This document shows positions 1-11,303 of a stretch of DNA of 64,000 nucleotides, piece by piece. Source of the DNA: Triangularia verruculosa (lineage: Eukaryota > Ascomycota > Sordariomycetes > Sordariales > Podosporaceae); contig MU863877.1 in the NCBI GenBank assembly GCA_033296885.1, positions 310,001 to 374,000 on the forward strand, written 5' to 3'. The notes below the pieces were generated by a model. It did no database searches. It had not been told where the DNA came from and saw only the letters and a program-made list of their open reading frames with translations. The stretch's first letter is position 1, and the number at the start of each line of letters is the position of its first letter. Made by a program: the position numbers and the translations under genes.

Positions 1-589
1 CGCCTGCAGCACCAGCACCCCCACCAGCACAAACGCCAAAATCGTATGGCTCGCGCTCAGCACCCTCAAGCTCTCCTCTCTCGTCAACTCAACCTCCCCC
101 GTCAGCGGGCCCGTGTGCAGAACCCTCTCCCCTTCTTCATTACCTCCATCTCCTAACTGCTCGGCTAGCGCGTTCATGGGTGTGACTACATTGGTAATGT
201 AGACGCCCGCCGCGATGAGATAGAGCAAGAGGGAGCCGCCGTCAAACAAGAAATTGGACTCGGATGCGCGGTAGAGCTTGGTGAAGAAGCCGAGGAAGCC
301 GACGGCGATGATGAGGTGGAGGAGGCGGGAGATTAGAGGGGGGGCGGCGTGCATGAAGCGGAGGTGGGTTTCGATTTGGGAGATGTGCAGGGGGGTGACG
401 GGGTTGGGGGACCAGAGGAGGGGGAAGTCGTAGGGGAAGGAGGCGAAGAGGATGCCGAGGAAGAAGCAGATGGCTGGGTACATGGAAGTGTTAGTATATA
501 GGGAGAGGGGAGAGGAGAGGGGGAAGAGACGTACGGCCGATGATGAGAAAGGTCGCGAAGGAGCCGGAGCCTCGGTAGTTTTTGGACAT
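1..589 (-). CDS. shr3: SHR3-type ER membrane chaperone for amino-acid permeases (5' part only)
   Basis: Two exons are seen, 589-535 and 473-1; the gene runs off the left edge. The 61-nt intron (534-474) has donor GTACGT and acceptor CAG and leaves the reading frame intact. The 176 visible residues begin MSKNYRGSG and show a first membrane segment followed by LGILFASFPYDFPLLW, which matches the start of the yeast Shr3 family (a hydrophobic segment, then PYD and LL). Another hydrophobic stretch ends YITNVVTPMNAL, the family's conserved TNV segment, and a further one begins at the cut edge. The known family is about 200 residues long, so most of the membrane domain is present and the charged C-terminal tail is missing. 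Known role: Shr3 sits in the ER membrane, helps amino-acid permeases fold and lets them leave in COPII vesicles. Identity rests on remembered family motifs, not on a search. Confidence 0.83.
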
Positions 590-1255
590 GGTGGTTTTGT
601 CGGGGTCGAGTTTCATTTTGGTGGTTGTATGTATGAAGACAGATGGTGTGGTGGAGAGTCTTTGCTATGTCGTCGCGGGGTGGTAGGAACGAGAAAAGTA
701 GCGCGGGTCCCTTCTCGCAGAGGCTTTGTCGTTGTTACTCTGTTGTTACTCTGTACAAAGTATCCCAAATAGTCCGAAGAGATGCGTACGTCCCAAGCGC
801 GCAAGGCCCGGGCTGTCTATCTCGCGGTGGTGAAGAGGTTGCAGCAGCAAAGAAGCTCAAAAAAGAAGCTCCTGTGCCCGCGATAACTGGGCTTGCCAAA
901 AGCCAAGCTTCCCGCTGCGCTGTGTGACATTGGCTTGGACCCCACTCTTGCCGAGCTCTGGGGATGACGAAATGCCACCGTGCCCGAAAGCTAAGGTATC
1001 CTTAAAAGTGGGGATAATTGCTTATCAAGGGTGCTTATCAATTACACGGCTGACCAGGCTGACCAACATCTTCAACTTCAACAAATCATCACTGTTATCG
1101 CGGAATGCTTGAACACTCTTTAAGTGACGGACAGCGAAGATACTAAAACATCACAAGCTGGTCTTGAGAATCAACGAACGATTGAGAGAGGAAATGTCTA
1201 TTGGCTTAAATATTCACAAACAATGGCCGACCTAGCATCACCATATACATCCAAA
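590..1255. other. Intergenic: shr3 promoter and 3' flank of the aldo-keto reductase
   Basis: Both flanking genes are on the minus strand, so this stretch should hold the shr3 promoter and leader on its left and the end of the reductase transcript on its right. The short ORFs here lack family features and conflict with the two genes. No clear TATA box or repeat was seen. Confidence 0.6.
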
Positions 1256-2251
1256 TTACTCATTCCCCAACATTTCCATCCCATGCTCATTGTACCTCTC
1301 CCCCACAACCTCAAACGTCTTCAGCACCTGCTCAATCTCCTTCATGTCCTCCTCACTCAGCTCAACCTCGACCGCATTCTCCCTCACCCTCTCCGGCTTC
1401 GACGCACCAGGAATAGGAACAATCACCGGCATCCCCGGCCTCCTCGACAGCGCCAGCACCCAGTTAATCGCAATCTGCGCCGCAGTCAAACCCTTCCTCT
1501 CCGCCAGCTTCTGCACCTCTCTGACCAATTCCATATTCTTCTCAAAGACCTCTGGCTGAAACCTCGGGAGAGTCCGCCTGTAATCACCCTCGGGGATGTC
1601 GTCCCATGACTTGATCTGCCCCGTCAACATTCCCCTTCCAAGCGGGCTATACGCCAGCACCACAATCCCAAGTTCCGCACAGGCCTCAAGAACCCCGTTC
1701 TCCAAGGGCTCGGTTTGCCAGAGGGATAGTTCGACCTCCACACTCTCAATCTTGGCTACCTTGGCAGCGCGGCGGATTGTGGAGGCCGAGACCTCGCTGA
1801 GTGAGATACCGCGGATGTTGCCGTTTTCAACTTCTTTCTGGAGGGCAGCGACGGTCTCTTCAATGGGGACCTTGGGATCCTTCCTCGCTGGCTCAAACTG
1901 ATCAATCAGCCCCTTCCCACCGATCTGGCTGACCGACCGAGCGACAGATTCAGCTACGCCAGCGGGGGAGCTGTCGACGGTGAAGGACGGGGTGATGCAG
2001 CCTTTGATGTTGAGCAGGATCTTGTCCTTGTCCTCGGGGTATTTTTCGTAGTAGGCTTTGAGGAGGGTGAGGGAGTTGTGGGTGGGGGGCCCGTAGAATT
2101 CGCCGCCGTTGAGGTAGGTCATGTTGTGGGAGACGGCCTCGCGGATGGCGGCGAAGGCTTCTTCGTTGGTGGCTGGGGAGGGGCGCCAGGTGAGGCCCAT
2201 GAGGCCGAAGCCGATGTTGCCAACGGTTTTGCCATGGATTGTGTGGGACAT
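1256..2251 (-). CDS. Aldo-keto reductase, pyridoxal-reductase-like (AKR8 type)
   Basis: This is one uninterrupted exon of 331 residues. It should be an NADPH-dependent cytosolic reductase of the (beta/alpha)8-barrel AKR superfamily. The N-terminus has GFGLMGLTWRP, the usual opening of fission-yeast pyridoxal reductase (Plr1) relatives. The active-site region reads NGGEFYG, with Tyr53 as the catalytic tyrosine and Asn48 where classical AKRs have Asp; Asn there is typical of this branch. Lys83 lies in NIKG, and RKDPKVPIEET follows the substrate-loop position. The NADP-binding end carries IPGASKPERVREN, the usual cofactor-binding strand. Family role: reduction of pyridoxal to pyridoxine in vitamin B6 salvage. 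Many fungal paralogues act on other aldehydes, so the substrate is an inference. The start at 2251 is the first ATG and fits the family N-terminus. Confidence 0.88.
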   Translation of the reverse strand: MSHTIHGKTVGNIGFGLMGLTWRPSPATNEEAFAAIREAVSHNMTYLNGGEFYGPPTHNSLTLLKAYYEKYPEDKDKILLNIKGCITPSFTVDSSPAGVAESVARSVSQIGGKGLIDQFEPARKDPKVPIEETVAALQKEVENGNIRGISLSEVSASTIRRAAKVAKIESVEVELSLWQTEPLENGVLEACAELGIVVLAYSPLGRGMLTGQIKSWDDIPEGDYRRTLPRFQPEVFEKNMELVREVQKLAERKGLTAAQIAINWVLALSRRPGMPVIVPIPGASKPERVRENAVEVELSEEDMKEIEQVLKTFEVVGERYNEHGMEMLGNE

Positions 2252-3284
2252 TTTGGTGGTTGGTTCGGGTGGTTTGGTGAGGTATGATGGAGGTGAGCGT
2301 TGAAGGGGAGTGTTGAAGAAGGTGGGTGTTGAAACTATGAGTACTGAAGATGTGTGTGAGTGATGGTCTGAAAAGAAGTCTTCTTTGTGGCCAAGCTTAG
2401 GTTCTTGTACTTTTCAGAAGTGGTGATGCATTGATGGTAACTCCCTAATTGTTGGTGGTGATAGCGGACTTAATGACCGCTATGATTGGTGAGCGGAATT
2501 TAGAGCTTCACCGGGCCTTCGTTTTCCCTTGTTCAGCTCCTTCAAATTCTTAGTCCCACGGTGACGGGAGAATCTCAAATGATTATCAAAGCAATACTAA
2601 CGACGGACATGAGATGGAATGAATCTTATTTCCTTATTCGAGATTCCTAAAGAGTCTGAGAGGTTAAGTCCACGATGATGCTATCGTGTTAGCCAAGACC
2701 TGGAGCCGATATCATAGCGGGGTGCGGGAGCCAAAGAGGGGCACCCTAAAAGCCTCTCGGCAATGGAGGGACTTGGCATCGTGACAGTTCCGATTCTTAA
2801 AAAGACGTCAAATGAGTGTGTCTGTGTGACCTCGCGATATCTGATGCGCAGCCCGTTTGTGTAGTAAGAATCTTATCATATCAGATCTCTGGGCCCGACA
2901 AGATCGAAATGCTTAACTCCAGGACCAGCCAATCGCAAGGGTGTTGGTTCCTTAAGTGCGAGAATCACCGGAGTTAGTATCACATGATTGGCACAATGGC
3001 CGGGTTCCACCGAGTGGACATTCTGGCAGGCAACTCGGATGCAGGATGACGCGACTGGGTTCCTTCCCGCAACCAGTTCCCAGTTGAGATAAAGCAGGTA
3101 ATGGCCGGCCAGGAGTCTAGAGCTCTTTTCTCAATGCATTGTCGTGAGCAGTCGCAATATGGCGGCGCATTGACGCCACTGTCTTCCTGCATCCTGTCCT
3201 GCCCTTCGGTAAACTGTGCCGTGCCACTGTGTAGTTATACACTTCGCTACTACAAGAAGCGTTGACCCCGCGGAACATCGAATC
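2252..3284. other. Divergent intergenic region between the reductase and the DUF202 gene
   Basis: About 1.0 kb separates two divergently transcribed genes, so it should contain both promoters. Short ORFs on either strand have no recognisable content. No long repeat or RNA gene was seen. Confidence 0.6.
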
Positions 3285-4662
3285 ATGGCTCAACAGGCTG
3301 ATACCTCCTCGTCCCCCGCTGCGACGTCGCCTGGTGCTCCTCAACCCCTCACTCGAGAACAGCGGACACTGTCGAATCGCCTTCTGAGGAAGAAGTCAGC
3401 CCAGGACCGAATTAATGAGATATTAGAGGTTAGTGACCGTTGAATAAATCCTCAAAGTCAGTTTCAAGCCACCTTCCCCGGGCTCGTGGCAGCGATCCAC
3501 GGACATTTTGATAAGGTCTTCCCCACACGCGGCCAACTCAGTTCCTATCCTTTCCCCTCTTTTTCACGCCCCCACGATTCAAGAGCTTTGTTTCCGTTCT
3601 GTGGAAAACCGATCTTCGGCGCCATTGTCCATCTTGTAATGGCGGCAATCTTTGGCACCTCGGTCAACAACATCTTTGCCAAAAGTGTTCGTAATCTGCT
3701 CCTAAAGTCCGGGATGCCTCGAAACGGGTGATCATCTGTGTTGCGCTGTCAGTACTACCATAACAAAACAAACAAAACTAACATTCATGGCATACTCAAG
3801 GGCGCTCGCGAACGCGCCGAATCATATAACCCAAATCACTCCCCGGGTAACCTGAGCCCGAGGCTTCAACCGCTGCTGGACTCGTCGACGCGCGGGCTAA
3901 ATTATATCTCCAACAATGCCTCACCTCGGACCGGATCTCCGCGTCTGTCACCCACAGTTCAGGAGGAAGATGGCGTTGGGAATATTGGCGGCGTGGTGAC
4001 AGCGCAACCGCAACAGCAACAGCATATCCATTATTCCAACGGGACTCAGACGAACCACTCCACGCGAAGGAGATCCACCCGACAGTCTGTCCGAGACCAG
4101 GGCAGATCAGCATCGCATGCGGATGATGGGACGGGGAGAAGGCACGGAGAGGAAGAGGAAAGCAGGTGGAAGAAGGGGTTGAGGTACTTCAAGAGTATAG
4201 AACTGGAGAACAAGGGGAGTGTAGCGAGGGATCACTTGGCGTTAGGTAAGTCATATCTGTAGGGCTGGTAGGGCTGAGGGGGGTTTATTATTTATTACGA
4301 AACCATAACTGACATGAGGGTGGACAGAGAGAACATTTCTCGCGTGGCTACGCACGTCATTGGCGTTTGCCTCGATCGGGATTGCGATTACTCAGCTGTT
4401 CAGGCTTAACACTTCGTTGGCGGATGATGATCACCAGGCGTATACGCTGAGGCATTTGGGGAAGCCGCTGGGGTCGACGTTTTTGGCGATCAGTATTTTG
4501 ATCTTGTTTTTGGGGTATAATAGGTATCTGGAGAGCCAGGCGTGGGTGATTAAAGGGAAGTTTCCGGCGAGTAGGGGAACGATTATACTGGTGTCGTTTA
4601 TTGCGTTTGCGGTAACGGTGGCGAGCTTGATTGTGGTTATTGCTGTGCAGGGGGATCATTGA
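3285..4662 (+). CDS. DUF202-domain membrane protein
   Basis: The proposed exons are 3285-3428, 3801-4245 and 4328-4662, giving 307 residues. The second intron (82 nt) is clear: GTAAGT donor, CAG acceptor, and it restores LERTFLAWLRTSLAF. The first intron (372 nt, donor GTTAGT, branch ACTAAC, acceptor AAG) is less sure; a small extra exon inside it cannot be excluded. The first 150 residues are polar and disordered with an HIHY/Q-rich part. The C-terminal third holds the DUF202 (YidH-like) domain: a charged stretch ending KGSVARDHLALERTFLAW, then three membrane segments of about 20 residues. Related DUF202 domains occur in vacuolar transporter chaperone proteins, but this protein has no SPX or VTC domain that I can see. 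Its molecular role is unknown, and location in an internal membrane is an inference. Confidence 0.82.
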
Positions 4663-5196
4663 TATGGGAATGGGGTATGCGTGATGAGCATGATGCTTAG
4701 GAGGGTTATTGGGGGTTTACATGTGAGGATAACACACTCGGGTTAGGGTGATTGGCACTGCAAATCAAGACACACCGTTTGAAACGGAGAAGGGTCTGTT
4801 GACTGTCTTTGAAGGGTAATGGTTTTTGTTTTACGGCTCTTTTTCTCTGCTGTGCTGTGAGAACCTTTGTGGATAGGTGAGGTCATCGCCAACGAGCCTG
4901 CAGACCAGCGGAGACGGATGTAAGCCTTGAAAAAAGGTTTCTGAAAGAAAGTTTCATAGTATGACTTGTGATCCATACTCGAGAAGTCTAATTTGCCTCA
5001 TTTTCGATTTTTTTTTTACTGATTATAAGCGCTGCAAATCCGTTTGCATTTCTCACTCTGAGTAGTCCCACAGCCGAACTCTCAACCTCACATCTCACAA
5101 ACCGACCCACTTTCTCAACCTCAACCTCACAACTCAAGCTCTCTTCATCACCGCCACGCATTTCCCACCCCGCCATTGATTTTTCTGTATTCAAAA
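4663..5196. other. Intergenic with pyrimidine-rich leader of the helicase gene
   Basis: This 534-nt stretch lies between two plus-strand genes. Its right half is rich in CTCAACCTCA-type words (about 5080-5150), as is common in fungal 5' leaders, and there is a T-run near 5010. Nothing coding was recognised. Confidence 0.5.
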
Positions 5197-8100
5197 ATGG
5201 CAATCGACATCCCAACCTTCGCCTCCACTCAGATCTCGCTCCTCGCGGCTGAACTCCAAGCAGAAGTCGACGAGACCTCAGCCTTGGTATCCCTGCACTC
5301 GCCCTCCGCCCTCCAGCGCGCAGGCGTAGCGCTCACCAATCTCACCGTTTCCTCCCAGCGAACAGGTCTAGGCGGTAAAACCGTCATCGAGCTCGGCCCC
5401 GACCCAGCTTTCACCAACTCCACTGACTTGCCTGAGCATGGCATTCGAAGCGGGGACATCGTCTTACTGGCTGAACAGCCACCCGCCAGCGGCAAAAAGA
5501 GGGAAGTCAAGGAGCTAGAAAGAAAAGGAGTAAAGGGAGTGGTGACGAGGGTAGGAAAGGGGGTGGTAGGCGTAGCAGTCGAAGCAGAGGAAGAAGACAG
5601 GAAGGAGCTCCCGGGGGGTGACAAGAGGGTGTGGATCGTCAAGTTGGCCGACGAAGTAACATGGAAAAGGATGAACGGGACGATGGAGAAGATGGCTAAG
5701 ATGGGAGAGGGGGGGTACTCTTATTTCATGAGAGTCCTCTTCGGGCTTACTACGCCCTCCCCGGTACCTGACGATTTAACTCGAGATGAAGACGTCGGGG
5801 AGGGGAAGATAACCTGGTTTGATCAAAGTCTAAACGACTCCCAAAAAGACGCCATCAGATTCGCCCTGAAATCCCCAGAAATAGCCCTCATCCACGGGCC
5901 CCCTGGCGTAACCTCCCCCCTCCTTTTTTATTCCTCTCTCCCCGGAAAACTAACAAAAAGTAAAGACAGGCAAAACCCACACCCTAATCGAACTCGTCCT
6001 CCAACTCTTATCCCGTCACAGCCACACCCGCATCCTCATCTGCGGCCCCTCCAACATATCTGTAGACAACATCGTCGAGCGTTTATCCCCCCACAAAATC
6101 CCCCTCATCCGCCTCGGCCACCCCGCCCGCCTGTTACCCTCCGTCCTCTCCCACTCCCTCGACGTCCTCACCCGCACGTCCGAAGCCGGCGCAATCGTAA
6201 AAGACGTCAGAGCAGAAATGGACGCGAAGCAAGCCTCCATCCGCAAGACAAAATCCGGCAAAGAACGCAAGGCCATCTACGCCGACCTCAAAGAACTCAG
6301 AAAAGAATACCGGCATCGGGAGCGCAAGTGCGTCGGCGATCTCATATCCAAAAGCAAGGTCGTTCTTGCCACGCTCCACGGATCGGGGGGGTTTCAGCTG
6401 CGGGATGAGGAGTTTGACGTGGTCATCATCGACGAGGCATCGCAAGCGTTGGAAGCGCAGTGTTGGGTTCCGTTGTTAACGGCAAAAAAAGCGGTTTGTG
6501 CGGGTGATCATTTGCAGTTGCCTCCGACGATCAAGTCGAAACCATCACCTCCCGGGGAGAACAAGAAGACTAAATCCAAGACGACGACAGCAGCAGCGCC
6601 CCAGGTGCAAAAGGGAGCAACGCTGGAGACAACACTTTTTGACCGTCTGCTCGCGCTGCACGGGGAGAAGATCAAGAGGATGCTGACGACGCAGTATAGG
6701 ATGCACGAGAAGATCATGAGGTTCCCTTCTGACGAGCTGTATGAGTCGAGGCTGATTGCTGCGGAGGGGGTTGCTGCTAGATTGTTGAGTGAGGTACCGG
6801 GGACAAACGATATCGACGAGACGAGGGAGCCGTTGGTGTTTATCGATACGCAGGGGGGCGATTTCCCGGAAAAGACGGAAGATGACGACGAGGATGGGAG
6901 GGGAGGGGGGGTGAAAAGCAAGAGGAGTCTGTACGGGGATAGCAAGAGTAATGAGGGGGAGGCGATGCTCGTGAGGGAGCATGTGAGGTGCTTGGTGGAG
7001 GAGGGGGGGGTTAAGGCGGAGGATATCGCGGTTGTGTCGCCGTATAATGCGCAGGTATGTTGTTTCCATTCTGCTATTACATCTATGGGAGACTATGAGG
7101 CGAGCCAGAGGCAGGATCTTGAAAGGAGGGTCAAGTTGGATTACAAGTGTGGTTGTTGGCTTGTTTTGGGGCACTCTTCTCAGAAAATGGGGATGGAATT
7201 GTCTACGAGTGTATAAAAAAAGAAGGCGCGTGTGGCTTGTCATGGCCCGAGGAAAGGGGCCACGGTGGACGAGGATGGAGCATTATCCCGTCTACAGACA
7301 TCCGCCGCTGCTTCCCCGGTCTCCGGACTTGGATGACAATTAGATCGTCTACGGGTCGATGGACGAAAAGCATACCCCATCCGATCACCCGCAACATTAT
7401 GGACATGATGAGACGGGACGAGAGTTCGGACCGTCTAATATCTACCTACCCGACCCGGCGAAGAGCATGCTTCTTACATACGCCTAATCACAAACCTGTC
7501 TTCGGATGAGATCTAAGATCGTCCGGCCCCATGCTCTCCGCCATGATCCGTCTGATAACCCGGAGAGGGAGAGATGGGATGATGAAGTCATCTGGAGTCG
7601 GCGAGCAGTTCGGTACCAGCTTCCAGAAGCATTCCTGCCCTTCTAGCATCCGGGGATGACATGGGCAAGCGTTCATGCCGTCCAAGCATAAGGCATAATG
7701 AGACATAGGATCACGCTAACATCATCCATCTAGCTCGCCCTCCTGGCCCCTCTCAAAGACCTCTACCCCGGTATCGAACTCGGCTCTGTCGATGGGTTCC
7801 AAGGCCGGGAGAAGGAAGCCGTGATCGTCACCCTCGTGCGGAGCAACTCGGACGGAGAGGTAGGGTTCCTGGCTGAAAAGAGAAGATTAAATGGTAAGTC
7901 ATTCCTATTCTCACCTTCTAATTCGGGCAGGATCACAATGCGCAGCGGTTCGTTGCCGCTGTTGGGGTCAAGGTTGCTCAACGTCAGTGCGCTGCTTTGC
8001 ATGGCATACGCATGGCGGCATGAACACCTGCTGTAGTGTATAGGAGGTGGATGTTAATGCAAGGGGTATGATGCTGACAGAAAACAGTGGCCATGACAAG

Positions 8101-8304
8101 ACCAAAGAGGTCGTTGACGGTCATTGGGGATTCGGAGACAGTAAAGAAGTGAGTAGTACTTTGACGGTGTCTGAGGACTAAGGGCTAACACTTGTGTCAA
8201 GGGGCAGCAAGTTTCTCAAGAAGTGGATGGAGTTTCTCGAGGAAAACGCAGACTTGCGGTACCCGGATCTTGCATCTCTGACTGCGGCTGCGGGGGACAG
8301 CTAG
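5197..8304 (+). CDS. SF1B DNA/RNA helicase, Hcs1/IGHMBP2 (SMUBP-2) type
   Basis: Five exons (5197-5907, 5966-7054, 7734-7893, 8088-8148, 8202-8304) give 707 residues, close to yeast DNA helicase A (Hcs1). All introns are GT-AG with CTAAC- or CTGAC-like branch sites. Motifs in order: Q-region [13 protein letters not shown]; Walker A GPPGTGKT at residues 234-241, formed only after splicing; Walker B DEASQALE; motif [24 protein letters not shown]; motif IV/Va SPYNAQ; motif [14 protein letters not shown]; motif [15 protein letters not shown] basic, Lys/Ser/Thr-rich insertion follows motif III, as in relatives. The N-terminal 200 residues match the family's beta-barrel 1B region. No R3H or zinc-finger tail is present, unlike animal IGHMBP2. 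Known role: 5'-3' unwinding, linked in yeast to DNA polymerase alpha. I use the ATG at 5197 because the in-frame codon at 5176 is TTG. The third intron is unusually long (679 nt). Confidence 0.93.
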
Positions 8305-11303
8305 AAGGCAAGGCATGAATTGAATGCGGGGCCAGCGGGAAGGGCAGACGTATGAGAAGGACAAACTATGCCGCCACCATTGAATCCAAGGAAAGGAGTG
8401 CCATCCCATCTTTTATGCGATGATTCGGACCTGAAAGTGACGTTCGACAAATAAGCTTGGATGTTTGGTTAGGGAGGGTGATATCCCAGTTGTCGTCATG
8501 GTTTGGTTGTGGCTGGTCTAGATAGAGGTTTGGTTCCGGCTTGTCCATTCGGAGAATTACGGCCTCAGACCAGACGGTGACTGAGAAGAGAATGTGAATC
8601 GCGGGGATTTTCTGGTCGATTTGTTCTGTCGCACCGTTGCATGTACGCACCGAGAATGTCTTGAAACCTCTTGGATGTTTTGGTCACGAATCGCGTGGCT
8701 CCATAATCCAAGACATGTTGATGAGAGATGTGATAGACGCACATACAGCGTGGTGTTTTGGATCGGAAGAGGTCGTTGGTGGAAGAGAAAGACGCAAGTT
8801 CAGACGACGACATCCTCTGATCCCTGCTGTTTCAGATGGTCCCCGCCTGTGGGGTTGAGTGGCCGGTGCTTGAAAACGGCTTGGCTTCGGAGCGGGGGGT
8901 TCTGGGATTTTTGTTAGCGTCCATCATTTTTGACAGCGGGTGCGCTCCAATGACAGTCATGGATTGCAAGACTGCAAGACGATTCGCATGATTCGAACCG
9001 GATTTTCCATTCGCCTGCCTTTTCTGGGCTGCTGTCAACAGTCAGCGGCTGTCTAGAACGTGGAGTGGAAAGCATCACAAACTCGTGCCATTCTGGGGGC
9101 AAGCGAGAGGAGGAAAATGTGCTTGCCTCCTCGACTGTGCAGATTGGCGAGGGCGAGGGCGAGGGTATGTTTGTTTTATCGATAACAGTGTATCATCGAC
9201 CTCGTATTGTTCCATTCAGACTGCGTGCCCAGGGGACTTTGTGGTACCCGTGCGCTGCTGTAACTGTGAACCTGGAAACAGACTTCCCTGCTCGAGTCTC
9301 ATCGTGAGAAATGTCGAAGTGTCGAGTGACAGGAGACGACAAGCGCGGGGGCACTTCGGAGACGCGGAGAGGACACCACCCCGTCAACAAAACAGCCGCG
9401 GTATACCTGGGTGGTAAATATGTGAGATGGTTGCACAACTATTCCACGTTTGGCTGGCGAATGGCTGAATTGATGGGCTGCGCTACCGTGGTGCAGCATG
9501 TTATTATGCATTGGAGAGGCCAGGTTGGAGGAGCAAAGCTTGTCGCCCGCTTGCTTCCTCAGGCCTTGCATATGCCGTCCGGACATAGGCCGCGTATCAA
9601 GGAGGCGCATTTATTTCGAGTGTCATTTGCTCACTCTTGATTAGACGCACACCCTTCTGCTGGTGACGATGTTACCCTGGGCAGTAAAGGGCATCCCCGA
9701 TGACATCTTTTGTGGGAGAGGCGGAGATCTTAGTGCAGCAACCCCGACGATATGATGGACATTTCCATGGAGACTTGCTCGGTTCCTTCCTTTGGGTCGT
9801 GGTGCTCTTGCGGTCAATGGCCAGCTTCCTCAAACCGGAAAGCGTGGGCGTGGGGTTGGCACCTGCATCTTTTTCAGTCGATATCCGATGTCGTCAGAAC
9901 CTGATACTCTCCACCTGAGACGGTTGTCGATATCTCCTTCAGCGATACTGGAAGCGGAATAGCGCTGCGCTACGCAAAAGCCACGCGATGACAATTGACG
10001 CGGATAACCTCTCCCTTACTTCAGACCTCAACTTCAGGTGCTACAGCCGAGTATGTGTACAGAGTATGGTTCACCAAAGGGAACATCGTACCACAAGCGA
10101 GCTCCCTAATATCAGGACCGGCGATTTCAGGGATTCCTTCCAGAAGCAGGCTCGCCAAGCTCCATCACCTTTGCAATGGATAGATGAAGCTGCCGCAAGA
10201 GGCATAAAGAAGCGCGGCACAGGCATCGCCGAAGAGACGCTTCTATAATGCAATGCAGTCCAGCCTCTTCGGCGATGAGTTGTCCAGCATCCACACTTGA
10301 GAAATCAGATGCGCCTAACCCCGAGTTGCAGATGGTGATGCAGGCACGCGCTGGGATGCAACTTGCCCCTCTTAAACGCTCTCAAGCAGTGCCTGACTCT
10401 TCCAGAGTTCGTACGAGCAGTTCATCACAACTCTTGCCGGGAGAAAGAAACAGACACCGCTCTACTTGAGGCTCTCTTGTTGTCTGATCTTGGCCTCGGA
10501 GACATCATCGAACACACGGACACTCAAGCAGCCGTGCAAGGGTTCCCAGGACCCCCGGCAAGCCCAAGACAGGTATCCACGCCTCCGTTCTCCACCCCAG
10601 CGGCCCCAAGCGCACCCCTCATCATCCCCCCCTCCATCACCGTCGCATCAAGTGTGCGATCCTTGTTCTTGCAGCGCCGCCGCCGGGCAACAAGAAGAGA
10701 TAGAATCCGCCGCGTCGCAGCATTAATATCTGCCTCTGCCCAGTGGCGCGCTGCCTGCGGAGAGAAAGAGAGAGGGGCGACGTGCTTCTGTCCAACTGTT
10801 TACAACCTCCTCCCTCCCGTCGTTGCCGTTGGGTGCTGCTGCTGGTCTGCGTCGTCTGCAGCTCCGCGTCAACCCAGTGGGCCAGACTTTTAGGTGTTGA
10901 TAGCTCTCCGTCCACTCGTCTTGCCATAAACCGGCCTAGATCCCTCTTCTTGCCTTCAGCCGGCATCCAGTCCCCCGTCCCACAACAGCCCATTCCTATC
11001 CCACTTACACCACAAGAATCCAACGCAGGAGAAGGTGCAACGAGGGAGGAGCCGCATTGCTGGCCATGTGGAGCTTGTAACGGTGAGACGTTGGACCCAG
11101 GATTATCCTCCGCAAAGCACTCAATCATCAGCGAATCACGACTCGGTCCCTTGCCATCAACACCTGTTTGTGCCCAGATGGCTGCGACAGTCAAAGCCCT
11201 TATCTGTTCGCCTTAGCTCCAAATTCTTCCATCCGACCCTCACTCTTTTCCAAAAAGCCTGTCGTTACCGTTAGCGAAGAAGTTGTAGACTGCGCCGATC
11301 AAT
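8305..11303. other. 3.0-kb intergenic region, no supported gene
   Basis: This lies downstream of the helicase and upstream of the disordered-protein gene, both on the plus strand. The ORFs here (the longest is 10363-10893) are rich in Arg, Pro, Cys and Ser, lack family motifs and overlap on both strands, as expected by chance in GC-rich DNA. The part just before 11300 is probably the promoter and leader of the next gene. No tRNA or repeat was seen. Confidence 0.55.

Noticed and set aside
5176..5196. Upstream in-frame start for the helicase
   Set aside because: The codon at 5176 is TTG; the ATG at 5197 has a good AAAAATGG context.
8985..9005. TTCGAA-containing stretch tested as a tRNA T-arm (also near 26575)
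   Set aside because: The flanking bases do not form the T stem, and no acceptor or anticodon arms are present.
10363..10893. 176-codon plus-strand ORF upstream of the disordered-protein gene
   Set aside because: The translation is Arg/Pro/Cys-rich without motifs, a minus-strand ORF of similar length overlaps it, and there is no splice or promoter support.
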